From Achromobacter piechaudii NBRC 102461 (GTDB lineage Bacteria > Pseudomonadota > Gammaproteobacteria > Burkholderiales > Burkholderiaceae_B): a DNA stretch of 64,000 nucleotides. The position numbers and the translations under genes were made by a program. The stretch spans positions 372,001 to 436,000 of the forward strand of contig NZ_BCTK01000006.1 in NCBI RefSeq assembly GCF_001571245.1. Reading direction: 5' to 3'. The notes under the pieces were generated by a model that worked only from the letters and a program-made list of their open reading frames with translations, made no database searches and was not told the origin of the DNA. Positions 1 through 8,737 of the stretch are shown here, piece after piece (position 1 is the stretch's first letter; each line of letters starts with the position of its first letter).

Positions 1-2104
1 TCAGTACGACCTCGAAAGCCTGTTCCCGCGACGGGTCCAGCGTGCCGAGCGTGGAATGGAAATGCTCGACGCGCAGCGCATCCTCGGGCCAGCCTGCGCA
101 GCAAGTGGCCAGCGCATCCAGCAGGCCTTGCGGACCGCAGGCATAGATCTGCGTATCGGCGTCGGGTTTGGCCAGCATTGCCGCGTAATCGGCGCGCGTG
201 CCTTCGTCCTTGACGTGCAGGTGCAGCCGCTCGCCATGCAAGGCGGAAAGCTCGTCCAGCATCGCCATGCATGCGAGCGACCGGCCGCTGTAATGCAGCT
301 GGTAGTCCAGGTTCAGTTCCTTGGCGCGCCGGGCCATCGCGCTGATCGGCGTGATGCCGATGCCGCCAGCGATCAGGATCAGCTTGGCCGCCGCTTCGTT
401 CATGCGGAAATGGTTGCGCGGCCCCCGGATGCGCAGTCGCGCGCCGGTCACCGCGTTCGCATGCATCCACGCGGAGCCGCCACGGCCTTCGGCTTCCTTC
501 AACACGGCGATTTCAAACGCATCGGTCTGCGCGGGATCGCCGCAAAGGGAGTACTGGCGCGACAGGCCCGTGTCGCCGCATTCCACGTCGATGTGCGAGC
601 CGGGCGTCCAGCGCGGCAGCGGCTTGCCGTCGGGCGACACCAGCCGCAGGCGCACGATGCCGTCGGCCGCCTGCACGGCGCTTTGCACGACGACGGGCCG
701 CGTGATGGCGTGCGAGGAAGGTTCGCCGATGCGCACGGGGTGCGCGGTGTTCAAGATCTCGGGCGAGCGTAGTTCCGGATTCTTCGTCGGATCCCACTCC
801 ACCCACAAATGCTCGGGCCCCCGGAATGACGTGTTCGGCACGTAGGTAAACGACTGTTCCGACAACTTCATATGCGGCAGGCGGCGCGTGAGTTCTTCCA
901 GGAAGATCTGCATTTCCATGCGCGCCAGGTTCTTGCCCATGCACTGGTGCGAGCCATAGCCGAAGGTGAGCTGGTCACTGGCGTTTTCGCGGCGGATGTC
1001 GAAGAGGTCGGCGTCGTTGAACTGGCCTTCGTCATGGTTGGCGGAGGACGTGACGATCAGCAGCTTGGACCCGGCGGGTATCGGTACACCGGCAATCTCG
1101 ACGTCGCGCGTGGCCAGTCGGCGCCACGCGGCGACCGAGCCGTTGTGGCGCAGGCATTCTTCGACGGCGTTGGGAATCAGGTCGGGGTCGTCGCAGATTT
1201 CGCGCCAGGCGTCGGGGTGTTGCAGCAGCAGCTTGATGGCGTTGGCCGACGCGTTGGCGGTGGTTTCGTGAGCGGCGACGATGCCGGCCATCATCATGGA
1301 ATGCAGATAGGAATCGGTGACGACGTCGGGGTGCGTCTGCTGCTTGCGCAGGCCGTACTGCATCCAGCCGGGGCCGGACGGGTCCTGGCGCATCTTGTCC
1401 AGGATCTTGCCCGCCAACTGCCAGAAGTTGCCCACGGCATGCGCCACGGCGACCTGCTCTTCGGGCTTGGGGCGGCCCCAGGTGTTGACCGTGTGCGCGA
1501 TGGAATACTGGCGCAGCAGGTCCATGTCTTCTTCGGGCACGCCCAGAAAGTGCAGCGCGACGGTCAGCGGCACTTCCCAGAGCATCTGGTCGACCAGGTC
1601 GGCGCGGCCGTCGTTGACGAAACGGTTCACGTATTCGCGCGTCAGGCGGCGCACCATGGGTTCGTGGTGCTTCAATTCTTCGGGGGTGAACGGGTCCATC
1701 AGCACGCGGCGGCGCGGCATGTGGGCGGGTTCGTCTTCGTTGACCAGCGTGCGGTTCATGGCGTAGCCATAGGAGGCCAGCACGGCGTTGGCTTCGGCGC
1801 CGGTGGGGGTGATCTTCTCCAGCGCAATGGACGGGCTGAAGGTGAGGTTGTCGCGGAAGATGGCCTTGATGTCGTCGTAGCGCGTCACCACCCAGTAGCC
1901 CAGCTTGGGGCTGTAGAACACGGGCTCCTGCTCGCGCGCCCAGCGCACGTAGTCGGGCGGGTCTTGCTGATAGCCATCGCCGAAGGGGTCGAATTCGGCC
2001 GCGCGCGCGCTGACGGGGCAGCCGGTGGGGCTTTGCATCGCGGCAAGCGCCGCGTGATCGATGGGACAGCCCGACGGGCGCGAGGAAGAGGGCGATTGGC
2101 TCAT
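1..2104 (-). CDS. Self-sufficient cytochrome P450-reductase fusion (CYP116B/P450-RhF type), 3' end cut by window
   Basis: The first 701 residues are present and the frame is still open at base 1. The P450 domain (about residues 1-415) has the I-helix AGxxxxHETT motif with E280-T281-T282 and the heme loop FGYGSHQCMG with Cys388 as thiolate ligand. The frame then runs without a break into a phthalate-dioxygenase-reductase-like module: RQYSLCGDP for flavin binding, GGIGITPIS for NAD(P)H and a CGPQ motif. CYP116B proteins end in a [2Fe-2S] ferredoxin domain, and the missing 80 or so residues would be that domain. Such enzymes hydroxylate or dealkylate small aromatics using NAD(P)H without separate partners. 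It follows a Bug receptor gene with a gap of about 70 nt, so the two are probably co-transcribed. The substrate is unknown. Confidence 0.93.
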   Translation of the reverse strand, partial: MSQSPSSSRPSGCPIDHAALAAMQSPTGCPVSARAAEFDPFGDGYQQDPPDYVRWAREQEPVFYSPKLGYWVVTRYDDIKAIFRDNLTFSPSIALEKITPTGAEANAVLASYGYAMNRTLVNEDEPAHMPRRRVLMDPFTPEELKHHEPMVRRLTREYVNRFVNDGRADLVDQMLWEVPLTVALHFLGVPEEDMDLLRQYSIAHTVNTWGRPKPEEQVAVAHAVGNFWQLAGKILDKMRQDPSGPGWMQYGLRKQQTHPDVVTDSYLHSMMMAGIVAAHETTANASANAIKLLLQHPDAWREICDDPDLIPNAVEECLRHNGSVAAWRRLATRDVEIAGVPIPAGSKLLIVTSSANHDEGQFNDADLFDIRRENASDQLTFGYGSHQCMGKNLARMEMQIFLEELTRRLPHMKLSEQSFTYVPNTSFRGPEHLWVEWDPTKNPELRSPEILNTAHPVRIGEPSSHAITRPVVVQSAVQAADGIVRLRLVSPDGKPLPRWTPGSHIDVECGDTGLSRQYSLCGDPAQTDAFEIAVLKEAEGRGGSAWMHANAVTGARLRIRGPRNHFRMNEAAAKLILIAGGIGITPISAMARRAKELNLDYQLHYSGRSLACMAMLDELSALHGERLHLHVKDEGTRADYAAMLAKPDADTQIYACGPQGLLDALATCCAGWPEDALRVEHFHSTLGTLDPSREQAFEVVL

Positions 2105-2176
2105 GATGCTTTCCGTGTATTCGTGATGCATCGGCCTGCCGCGCGGGCGGCAGGCCGCGTGTACTGGCTGCGGCGT

Positions 2177-3166
2177 TCAGTCCAGCGTGATGTGCAGATC
2201 GGTGATCAGCTTTTGCCAGCGGGCGCGTTCGCCCTTGAGCATGTCGGCGTATTCGGCCGGCGTGTTGCCAACCGGTTCGATGCCGAATTCCACCAGGCGT
2301 TGGCGCGTGGCCGGGTCATTGATGGTGGCGACAACCTGCTTGTTCAGCGCGTCGATGACGGCGGGGGGCGTGCCGGCCGGCACCACTACGCCAACTTGCG
2401 CGGCGGCTTCCACGTTCTTCAAGCCTATCTCGGCGAAGGTGGGCACGTTGGGCAGTTGCGGCAGGCGCGTCGGGTTGGCGACCGCCAGCGCGCGAACCTT
2501 GCCGCCGTTGATGAAGCCCGCGCCTGCCGCCAGGTCGACCATCATGGCGGGGATCTGGCCGCCGGCCACGTCGGCCAGCGCGGGCGATGCGCCGCGATAG
2601 GGCACGTGGGTCATGGTCAGGCCGCCTTCGACCTTGAGCAATTCCATGGCCAGGTGATGCGGGCTGCCCGCGCCGGCCGAGCCGTAATCCAGGCCGTCCT
2701 TGCGCGATTTGGCTTCGGCCAGGAATTCCTGCACGGTGTTGACCTTCATGGACGGACCGACGACCAGGATCATCGGAAAACGGCCCATCAAGGTGACGGG
2801 CGCCAGGTCCTTGACCGGGTCATACGACAGCTTCTTGTACAGCGCCGGGTTGAACACCAGCGTGCCATTGTCGGCCGACAGCATGGTGTAACCGTCGGCG
2901 GGTGCGCGCGCCGTTTCCGAGGCGGCGATGGCGGTGTTGCCGCCGGGCTTGTTCTCGATCACCACGGGCTGGCCCAGCCGGCCGGTCAGGCCTTGGCCGA
3001 TGCTGCGCGCCAGGAAGTCGGAACCGCCGCCTGCGGCATAGGGCACCACCCAGCGCACGGGCTTGGACGGGTAGTTGGTCGGCGCTTGTTGCGCCCAGGC
3101 GCTGGCCGATGCCAGGAGGGGCAGGGCCAGCAAGCCGGCCAGGACGTGGTTTTTGAGGGTGCGCAT
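2177..3166 (-). CDS. Bug-type TTT family periplasmic solute receptor
   Basis: 329 residues, normal for Bug/TctC receptors. It has a Sec signal peptide ending near ASAWA-QQA, then YPSKPVRWVVPYAAGG and the VIENKPGG motif that sits in the ligand-binding loop of this family. These receptors bind carboxylates or related anions and normally feed a TctA/TctB permease; none is nearby, so it is an orphan receptor. It lies upstream of the P450 fusion on the same strand and diverges from an IclR gene, which suggests that it captures or senses the P450 substrate or a related acid. The ligand cannot be deduced. Confidence 0.93.
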   Translation of the reverse strand: MRTLKNHVLAGLLALPLLASASAWAQQAPTNYPSKPVRWVVPYAAGGGSDFLARSIGQGLTGRLGQPVVIENKPGGNTAIAASETARAPADGYTMLSADNGTLVFNPALYKKLSYDPVKDLAPVTLMGRFPMILVVGPSMKVNTVQEFLAEAKSRKDGLDYGSAGAGSPHHLAMELLKVEGGLTMTHVPYRGASPALADVAGGQIPAMMVDLAAGAGFINGGKVRALAVANPTRLPQLPNVPTFAEIGLKNVEAAAQVGVVVPAGTPPAVIDALNKQVVATINDPATRQRLVEFGIEPVGNTPAEYADMLKGERARWQKLITDLHITLD

Positions 3167-3182
3167 AGGCTGTCTCCGTATT

Positions 3183-3235
3183 GGGATGACCTGATGGCAT
3201 CCCTTCTTTTGCGTAAATCATATACGCAATGCGTA
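3183..3235. promoter_or_regulatory. Divergent promoter region with candidate IclR operator
   Basis: Between the divergent Bug and IclR genes, TTGCGTA and TACGCAA (3209-3229) form an inverted repeat with a 7-nt spacer. It overlaps a second palindrome, TACGCA-A-TGCGTA (3223-3235), giving three TGCGTA half sites in 27 bp. A separate GGGATG/CATCCC repeat lies at 3183-3203. The flanks are AT-rich against a GC-rich background. Position and symmetry fit an IclR operator that controls both directions; this is inference. Confidence 0.55.
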
Positions 3236-3321
3236 ATTTTTCAAGAAGGGTTAACCTTGGATCCGCTGCGGCGGCGCGACGCGCCGCCGCGCACCCGTAT
3301 TCGCCAGGAAGCACCGCCGCT

Positions 3322-4260
3322 ATGACCCCTACCAAGCCGTCCAAGACGACGCCCGCCAAGTCCGCCCGGACGTCCTCCAAGGCCACCAAGACGCCTGCAA
3401 AGACGTCTGCGAAAGCGCTTGAAAAGACTCCCGCCAGCGCGCCCGTGCCGTCCAACGCCCTGGATTTCGAATCGGATTCCCGTCCGCGCGAACGCCGCCA
3501 GCGGGTGCAGGCGGCGGAAACCGGCATGGTGGTGCTGAAAGGGCTTGCGCGCCTGGGCGGGCGCGCAAGCCTGACCGCGCTGGCTGCACACGTCGACGAA
3601 AGCCCCGCCAAGGTGCACCGCTATCTGATGAGCCTGATCGCCGAGGGCCTGGTAGACCAGGAAGTGGCCACGCAGCAGTACCACCTTGGGCTGGAAGCGC
3701 TGATGGTCGGCGTGGCGGCGATGCGTCAGGCCGACCCGCTGCGCATCAGCGAACCCGTGCTGATCCGCTTGCGCGAAAGCCTGGCGGTGACCTGCTTCAT
3801 CGCCGTCATGGGCAACAAGGGGCCAACCATTGTCCGCTTCGAGGAACCGGCGCTGCCCGTCACCGTGAACGTGCGCGTGGGATCAGTGCTGTCGATGCTG
3901 TGGTCCGCCACCGGCCGCGCTTTCCTGGGCGCGTTGGACGAAGCGCCCATCCAGCGCATGGCCTTGGCCGAACTGGCCGAGGCGCCCGATGATCTGCGCG
4001 CCTTGCTGGACCGCGACGACCCCATCGGTGGGCTGCGGCGTCGCGTGCGCGCGGCGGGCTGCGCCACCGTCAAGGACACCAACCTGCGCGGCATCAGCGC
4101 GGTGTCCGCGCCGCTGTATGACCACACCGGCCGGCCATGCGCGGTGCTGACGGCGCTGGGCGCGACGGGCGGCTTTGACGTGTCGCCCAACGGCAAGGTG
4201 GTGGAGGCGGTAAAAAGGGAAGCCGCCGCCGCCAGCGCGGCGCTGGGATATACGGGATAG
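3322..4260 (+). CDS. IclR family transcriptional regulator with Lys/Ala/Pro-rich N-terminal tail
   Basis: The start at 3322 (MTPTKPSKTT) is preferred because AGGAA lies upstream; an in-frame start at 3229 would place coding sequence in the operator region. The product has 312 residues. Residues 1-50 are a low-complexity tail of Lys, Thr, Ala and Pro resembling histone-H1-like proteins. A winged helix-turn-helix follows (ASLTALAAHVDESPAKVHRYL), then the IclR effector domain to the C-terminus (NLRGISAVSAPLYD). It diverges from the Bug-P450 pair and is the obvious candidate regulator of it. The tail is unusual for IclR proteins and may add non-specific DNA binding. Confidence 0.93.
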   Translation: MTPTKPSKTTPAKSARTSSKATKTPAKTSAKALEKTPASAPVPSNALDFESDSRPRERRQRVQAAETGMVVLKGLARLGGRASLTALAAHVDESPAKVHRYLMSLIAEGLVDQEVATQQYHLGLEALMVGVAAMRQADPLRISEPVLIRLRESLAVTCFIAVMGNKGPTIVRFEEPALPVTVNVRVGSVLSMLWSATGRAFLGALDEAPIQRMALAELAEAPDDLRALLDRDDPIGGLRRRVRAAGCATVKDTNLRGISAVSAPLYDHTGRPCAVLTALGATGGFDVSPNGKVVEAVKREAAAASAALGYTG

Positions 4261-4329
4261 CCGGCAAGCTCGGCGACGACCGCACGCCATCCCACTCTCT
4301 AAACCACCCGCCATCAAGCAGAAGACATC

Positions 4330-5112
4330 ATGGAACGTATCGCCATCCTGGGCGCCTTGCACGAAGAAATCGCCGACCTGTTGGCCGCGATGGAGCCGGG
4401 CGCGACGACGCACCGCATCGCCATGCGCGATTTTCACGTGGGCACGTTGTGGGGCACGCCATGCGTGATTGCGTTAAGCCGCATCGGCAAGGTTGCGGCG
4501 GCGGCCACCGCGTCGATCGTCATTCAAGAATTCCAGGTCTCGCGCGTGATCTTCACCGGCCTGGCGGGCGGCCTGCACGCCGATGTGAACGTGGGTGATG
4601 TGGTGGTGGCCAGCGCGCTGATGCAGCACGACATGGACGCGCGGCCCTTGTTCGAGCAGCACCAGATTCCGCTGTTGGGGCGCGTGTGTTTCGACACGGA
4701 CCCGGCCGTCAGCCGGCTGCTGCAAGACAGCGCGACTCGCTTCACGCAAGACCGTGGCGCGGCGGCCGTGCGCGACGGCGAAACCATGCCCCAAGTCCAC
4801 GTCGGCTTGATCGCCACCGGCGACGTCTTCGTCAGCCACAACGACGAGGCCCAGGCGCTGCGCAAACGTCTGCCCGACGCCTTGTGCGTCGAAATGGAAG
4901 GCGCGGCGATGGCGCAGGTCTGCTATGAATTCGGCGTGCCGTTCGCGGTGATGCGCGTGATCTCGGATCGGGCGGACCACGCGGCCAAGACGGATTTCAC
5001 CGTGTTCCTGGAAAACGTCGCGCGGGTCTACACGGCCGGCATCCTCGAACCCCTGCTGAGGTCGGGCGCCTTGCTGAACGTCGATGCCACGGCATCGGCA
5101 CGGCAGGGCTGA
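4330..5112 (+). CDS. mtnN: 5'-methylthioadenosine/S-adenosylhomocysteine nucleosidase family protein
   Basis: 260 residues in the PNP_UDP_1 phosphorylase fold. It has the GALHEEI N-terminus (E13 aligns with the catalytic/nucleophilic-water Glu12 of E. coli MtnN), a GLAGGL nucleoside loop, VEMEGAA (ribose contact) and SDRADH with the catalytic Asp. The family cleaves MTA and SAH to adenine plus the thioribose or homocysteine moiety in methionine salvage. It lies downstream of the IclR gene on the same strand with a 69-nt gap. It does not obviously belong to the catabolic genes around it. A related nucleosidase with another substrate is possible because the protein is somewhat longer than E. 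coli MtnN. Confidence 0.85.
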   Translation: MERIAILGALHEEIADLLAAMEPGATTHRIAMRDFHVGTLWGTPCVIALSRIGKVAAAATASIVIQEFQVSRVIFTGLAGGLHADVNVGDVVVASALMQHDMDARPLFEQHQIPLLGRVCFDTDPAVSRLLQDSATRFTQDRGAAAVRDGETMPQVHVGLIATGDVFVSHNDEAQALRKRLPDALCVEMEGAAMAQVCYEFGVPFAVMRVISDRADHAAKTDFTVFLENVARVYTAGILEPLLRSGALLNVDATASARQG

Positions 5113-5246
5113 CGCGCCCGCCGCAGGAACAACGCCTGCGCCATCCGGCTGATCGCCTCGGGCGCTCGGGCTGCCGCCGCCTTGCGCCGCGCAAAGCAGA
5201 TATGCGATACCGCGCATAGCGTCGCCCTGGCCCCGCGCATACCATG

Positions 5247-5275
5247 CTCCAAACACAAAAACCCAAGGTTTGGAG
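5247..5275 (+). promoter_or_regulatory. Perfect hairpin that would bury the ribosome binding site of the next gene
   Basis: CTCCAAAC (5247-5254) and GTTTGGAG (5268-5275) form an 8-bp perfect stem with a 13-nt A/C-rich loop. The GGAG at 5272-5275 is the Shine-Dalgarno sequence of the Bug gene starting at 5281, and it pairs with CTCC. In RNA this would block ribosome access. As DNA the same symmetry could be a regulator site. Confidence 0.5.
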
Positions 5276-5280
5276 ACAGC

Positions 5281-6279
5281 ATGAAGATCGCAAGCGCGCT
5301 GACGTCGGTCAGCCGGTGGCTGGGAGCAGGGATGGCGGCATCCGCCCTGGGCGTGATGGCCCCCGCGTTGGCCGGGCCTTACCCCGACCACCCCATCAGG
5401 CTGGTGGTGCCTTTTCCCGCTGGCGGCGCCACGGACTTGATGGCCCGCGCGCTGGCGCAAGGGTTGGGCGACAAGCTGGGCCAGGCGGTCGTGGTGGAAA
5501 ACCGGGGCGGAGCGGGCGGCGCGATTGGCGCGGAAGCCGTGGCCAGCGCCGCGCCCGACGGCTATACCTTGCTGTACTCCACGATGGGCGTGCTGACCAT
5601 CAATCCTTCGCTGTACGCCAAGCTGCGCTATGACCCGCAGACCAGCTTCGCGCCCATCTCGATGACCAACCTGACGTCGAACCTGCTCGTCGTCAATCCG
5701 GACCTGAAAGTCAATTCCGTCGCGGAGCTGGCGGCGCTGGCCAAGGCGCGGCCGGGTGAATTGACGTTCAGCTCGTCGGGCAACGGCACGACCAGCCATC
5801 TGGCCGGCGAAATGTTCAAGTCGACGGCCGGCGTGGACATCCGCCATATCCCGTACAAGGGCACGTCGGGCGCCATCAACGATTTTCTGGCGGGACGCAT
5901 TTCGATGATGATCGACACGTCCTCCAATTTCATCGAGCAGGTCAAGCAGGGCAAGGTGCGCGCGCTGGGCGTGACCAGCCGCCAGCGCTTGCCCGTGCTG
6001 CCGGATGTGCCGTCGATTTCCGAGACGCCGGGCTTTTCCTCTTACGAAGTCAGCTTGTGGTCAGGCGTGTTGGCGCCGGCCGGCACGCCGCGCGCCGTGA
6101 TCGACAAGCTGAACCAGGACATCGGCGCGGTGATGACGTCGCCGCAGATGGTCGAGCGCATGGCGGGCTACGGCATCCAGACCACGCACAGCACGCCGGA
6201 AGCGTTCGCCGCCCAGATCAAGATCGATACGGCGAAGTGGGCCAAGGTGATCGAGCAGTCGGGCGCGCGGGCGGATTGA
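5281..6279 (+). CDS. Bug-type TTT family periplasmic solute receptor
   Basis: 332 residues. The start at 5281 follows GGAGA at the correct distance; the longer reading frame upstream has no support. The signal peptide ends near ALA-GPY, followed by YPDHPIRLVVPFPAGG and VVENRGGAGG, the family ligand-loop motifs. It is the first gene of a rightward series (Bug, Bug, flavin reductase, GST, CMD, amidohydrolase) with short gaps, so it is likely the uptake or sensing component of that catabolic unit. Its binding site may be controlled through the hairpin just upstream. No TctA/TctB permease genes are present in the window. Confidence 0.93.
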   Translation: MKIASALTSVSRWLGAGMAASALGVMAPALAGPYPDHPIRLVVPFPAGGATDLMARALAQGLGDKLGQAVVVENRGGAGGAIGAEAVASAAPDGYTLLYSTMGVLTINPSLYAKLRYDPQTSFAPISMTNLTSNLLVVNPDLKVNSVAELAALAKARPGELTFSSSGNGTTSHLAGEMFKSTAGVDIRHIPYKGTSGAINDFLAGRISMMIDTSSNFIEQVKQGKVRALGVTSRQRLPVLPDVPSISETPGFSSYEVSLWSGVLAPAGTPRAVIDKLNQDIGAVMTSPQMVERMAGYGIQTTHSTPEAFAAQIKIDTAKWAKVIEQSGARAD

Positions 6280-6328
6280 CGCCGGCCCGCCCACGCACGA
6301 CACGCTGATCGCCGACAAGGGGAACTGC

Positions 6329-7339
6329 ATGACATTGACGATTCCATTCCGGCTGGTCCAGGCTTGCGCCCCGCTACGCGCCGCCATCCTTTGCGCTGCC
6401 ACCGCAGTCACCGCGCTGATGATGCCCGCGGCCCAGGCAGCGTCGTACCCCGACCGGCCGCTGACGCTGATCAACCCCTACGCGGCAGGCGGCCCGGCCG
6501 ACGTGGTTGCGCGCAGCCTGGGCCGCGCGCTGGAAAAGCGCCTGGGCCAGCCTGTCGTCGTCGAAAACAAGCCGGGCGGTGGGGCGTCGATCGGCACGGG
6601 TTTTGTGGCTCGCGCCAAGCCGGATGGCTACACCTTGCTGCTGGGCACGTCCGCTGGCCACGTCGTCACGCCGCTGATGCAGAAGACGACTTATGACGGC
6701 GTGGACGGATTCGCCTTTTGCTCGGTGGTCGCGGTGCAGCCCATCATGCTGGTGGTCAATCCGGCGCGCGGCATCCGCACGGTGGCGGAACTGCTGGCGC
6801 GTGCCCAGGCCGAACCGGGCAAGCTCAGTTACGGTTCGGCGGGCGTGGGCGGCGCGACGCATCTGGGCGCTGAACTGTTCCAGCAGGTCGCGCACGTTCA
6901 GCTCAACCATATTCCTTACGCCGGCGCATCGCCCGCCATCAACGACGTGGTAGGCGGGCAGATCGATCTTGCCATGCTGAACCTGTCGGCCAGCCTGCCG
7001 TTCATACGCCAGGGCCGCCTGATTGCGCTGGCCTACGCGGCCGACAAGCGCTCGGCGCTGTTGCCGGACGTGCCCACCCTGGCCGAGGCGGGCGTGGCGG
7101 GCGCGCAGGCGGCCACCTGGTACAGCCTGGCCGCGCCAGCCGGCACGCCGCCCGACGTCGTGCAGCGATTGAGCAACGCGGTTCGGGCCGTCAACGACGA
7201 CCCCGACTATCGCCGCGTCATGCAAGAGCAGGCCATCGAGCTGATGTCGCTGACGCCCGCCGAGGCCGACGCCTACGTGCGGCGGGATCGCGCCGACATG
7301 CAGCGGCTGTTGGGTTCGCTGGGGCTGCTGGCAAAATGA
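6329..7339 (+). CDS. Bug-type TTT family periplasmic solute receptor
   Basis: 336 residues with an AAGGGGAA ribosome binding site. A long signal peptide ends near AQA-ASYP, followed by YPDRPLTLINPYAAGG and VVENKPGGGAS. The gene lies 49 nt after another Bug gene. The two differ through most of their length, so this is an old paralogue pair and not a recent duplication. Two receptors in one unit may present related acids to one distant permease; that is inference. Confidence 0.92.
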   Translation: MTLTIPFRLVQACAPLRAAILCAATAVTALMMPAAQAASYPDRPLTLINPYAAGGPADVVARSLGRALEKRLGQPVVVENKPGGGASIGTGFVARAKPDGYTLLLGTSAGHVVTPLMQKTTYDGVDGFAFCSVVAVQPIMLVVNPARGIRTVAELLARAQAEPGKLSYGSAGVGGATHLGAELFQQVAHVQLNHIPYAGASPAINDVVGGQIDLAMLNLSASLPFIRQGRLIALAYAADKRSALLPDVPTLAEAGVAGAQAATWYSLAAPAGTPPDVVQRLSNAVRAVNDDPDYRRVMQEQAIELMSLTPAEADAYVRRDRADMQRLLGSLGLLAK

Positions 7340-7376
7340 CCCACGCCCATCACGTTTCTCGCAAGGCGATGCCCAC

Positions 7377-8021
7377 ATGAACTTTGATTTCAGCCAGCTG
7401 GCATCCGCCGACGCGTTCAAGCTCTTGTCCAGCGTCGTCGTGCCCCGGCCGATCGCTTGGGTGGTCAGCCAGTCGGCGCAGGGCGTGCTGAACGCCGCGC
7501 CGTTCTCGTTCTTCAACGTCGTCAGCAGCGACCCGCCCATTGTCGCGCTGGGCATCGGCCCGCGCGGCGGTCAGTGGAAGGATTCGTCGCGCAACATCCT
7601 GGACACGGGCGAATTCGTCATCAATGTGGTATCGGCGGAATTGGCCGACGCCATGAATCACACCAGCCTGGACTACGACGCCAGCGTCAACGAGCTGGCG
7701 CGCGCCGGGCTGACGACGCAAGCGTCGCTGCTGGTTGCGCCGCCGCGCATCGCGCAAAGCCCGGCGGCGCTGGAATGCAAGGTGTGGCAGGTCATCGAGG
7801 CCGCGCCGCATCGCGTGATCGTGCTGGCGCGCGTGGTGGGCATGTACCTGCGCGACGATGCGCTGCTGAACCGCGAACGCTTTCATGTGGATACGCCCGC
7901 GCTGGGCCTGCTGGGCCGCATGCACGGCGCGGGCTGGTACGCGCACACCAGCAACCTCTTTCAGATGCTGGCGCCGAGTGCGGCAAACGACCCGTCCGTG
8001 CGGCCGGCGCAAGGACATTGA
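7377..8021 (+). CDS. Flavin reductase-like domain protein (FMN-binding split barrel)
   Basis: 214 residues with the pattern of flavin-reductase-like proteins: SSVVVPRPIAWVVSQ near the N-terminus, NAAPFSFFNVVSSDPP, and KDSSRNILDTGEFVINVV, which line the FMN site. These soluble proteins either supply reduced FMN to a monooxygenase or carry FMN as a redox protein. It is inside the catabolic series, 37 nt after the second Bug gene and 31 nt before a GST. No flavin-dependent monooxygenase partner is adjacent. Confidence 0.85.
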   Translation: MNFDFSQLASADAFKLLSSVVVPRPIAWVVSQSAQGVLNAAPFSFFNVVSSDPPIVALGIGPRGGQWKDSSRNILDTGEFVINVVSAELADAMNHTSLDYDASVNELARAGLTTQASLLVAPPRIAQSPAALECKVWQVIEAAPHRVIVLARVVGMYLRDDALLNRERFHVDTPALGLLGRMHGAGWYAHTSNLFQMLAPSAANDPSVRPAQGH

Positions 8022-8052
8022 TGCGCGTGGCAGCGCGCAAAGGAGATTTACG

Positions 8053-8667
8053 ATGAAGCTGCATTGGTCGCCCCGATCGCCCTTTGTCCGCAAGGTGATG
8101 ATCGTGCTGTACGAGGGCGGTATCGAAGATCAGGTGCAATGCGTGCGCACGCCGGTTGCGATGGACAAGCCCAACCTGGACCTGGTGGCAGACAACCCGC
8201 TCATCAAACTGCCCACGCTGATGCTGGACGATGGCACGGCCCTGTACGACTCGCGCGTCATCTGCGCCTATCTGGACGGCTTGACGGGTGGCCGGCTGAT
8301 GCCCGCCGCCGCAACCGCGCGCCTCGTAGCCGAACGGCGGCAGGCGCTGGGCGATGGCTTTCTGGACGCCTTGCTGCTGTACCGGCAGGAACGCAACAAA
8401 CCTGTGGACAAGCAGACGGCTGCCTGGCTGGACGCGTTCGCGCTGAAAGTGCGCGCCGTGCTGGCCGCGCTGGAGGCCGAGGCCCCGGCACTGGAAGCAA
8501 CGCCTTTCGATCTGGGCGTGATATCCATTGGATGCGCGCTGTCCTACATGGACTATCGTTTTCCCGATATCGACTGGCGCGGCGGACATCCCCGTCTGGC
8601 GGCGTGGCACCAGGGCTTTTCAGAACGTCCGTCGGTGGCGCGCAGCCTGCCCGATGAGTCGCCCTGA
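8053..8667 (+). CDS. Glutathione S-transferase family protein
   Basis: 204 residues starting behind AGGAGA. The N-terminal thioredoxin-like domain reads MKLHWSPRSPFVRKVMIVL with the catalytic Ser in SPRSPFVRK, then NPLIKLPTLMLDDG (cis-Pro) and LYDSRVICAYLD (glutathione gamma-Glu contact). An all-helical C-terminal domain follows. In aromatic-degradation clusters such GSTs act as isomerases or detoxify reactive intermediates. Its place between the flavin-reductase-like gene and the CMD gene supports a catabolic role. The substrate is not known. Confidence 0.88.
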   Translation: MKLHWSPRSPFVRKVMIVLYEGGIEDQVQCVRTPVAMDKPNLDLVADNPLIKLPTLMLDDGTALYDSRVICAYLDGLTGGRLMPAAATARLVAERRQALGDGFLDALLLYRQERNKPVDKQTAAWLDAFALKVRAVLAALEAEAPALEATPFDLGVISIGCALSYMDYRFPDIDWRGGHPRLAAWHQGFSERPSVARSLPDESP

Positions 8668-8737
8668 TCGCCGCCTTGCTCCCTTAGACCCTGGCGCCCG
8701 CACCCTGGCGTTGCGCCGACCCGAACCGAGGATGATG

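Noticed and set aside
872..3325. An 817-codon open frame on the plus strand
   Set aside because: It is antisense to the P450 fusion and Bug genes, whose proteins have clear motifs. Its product is rich in His, Arg and Gly as expected of a reverse-frame shadow in GC-rich DNA.
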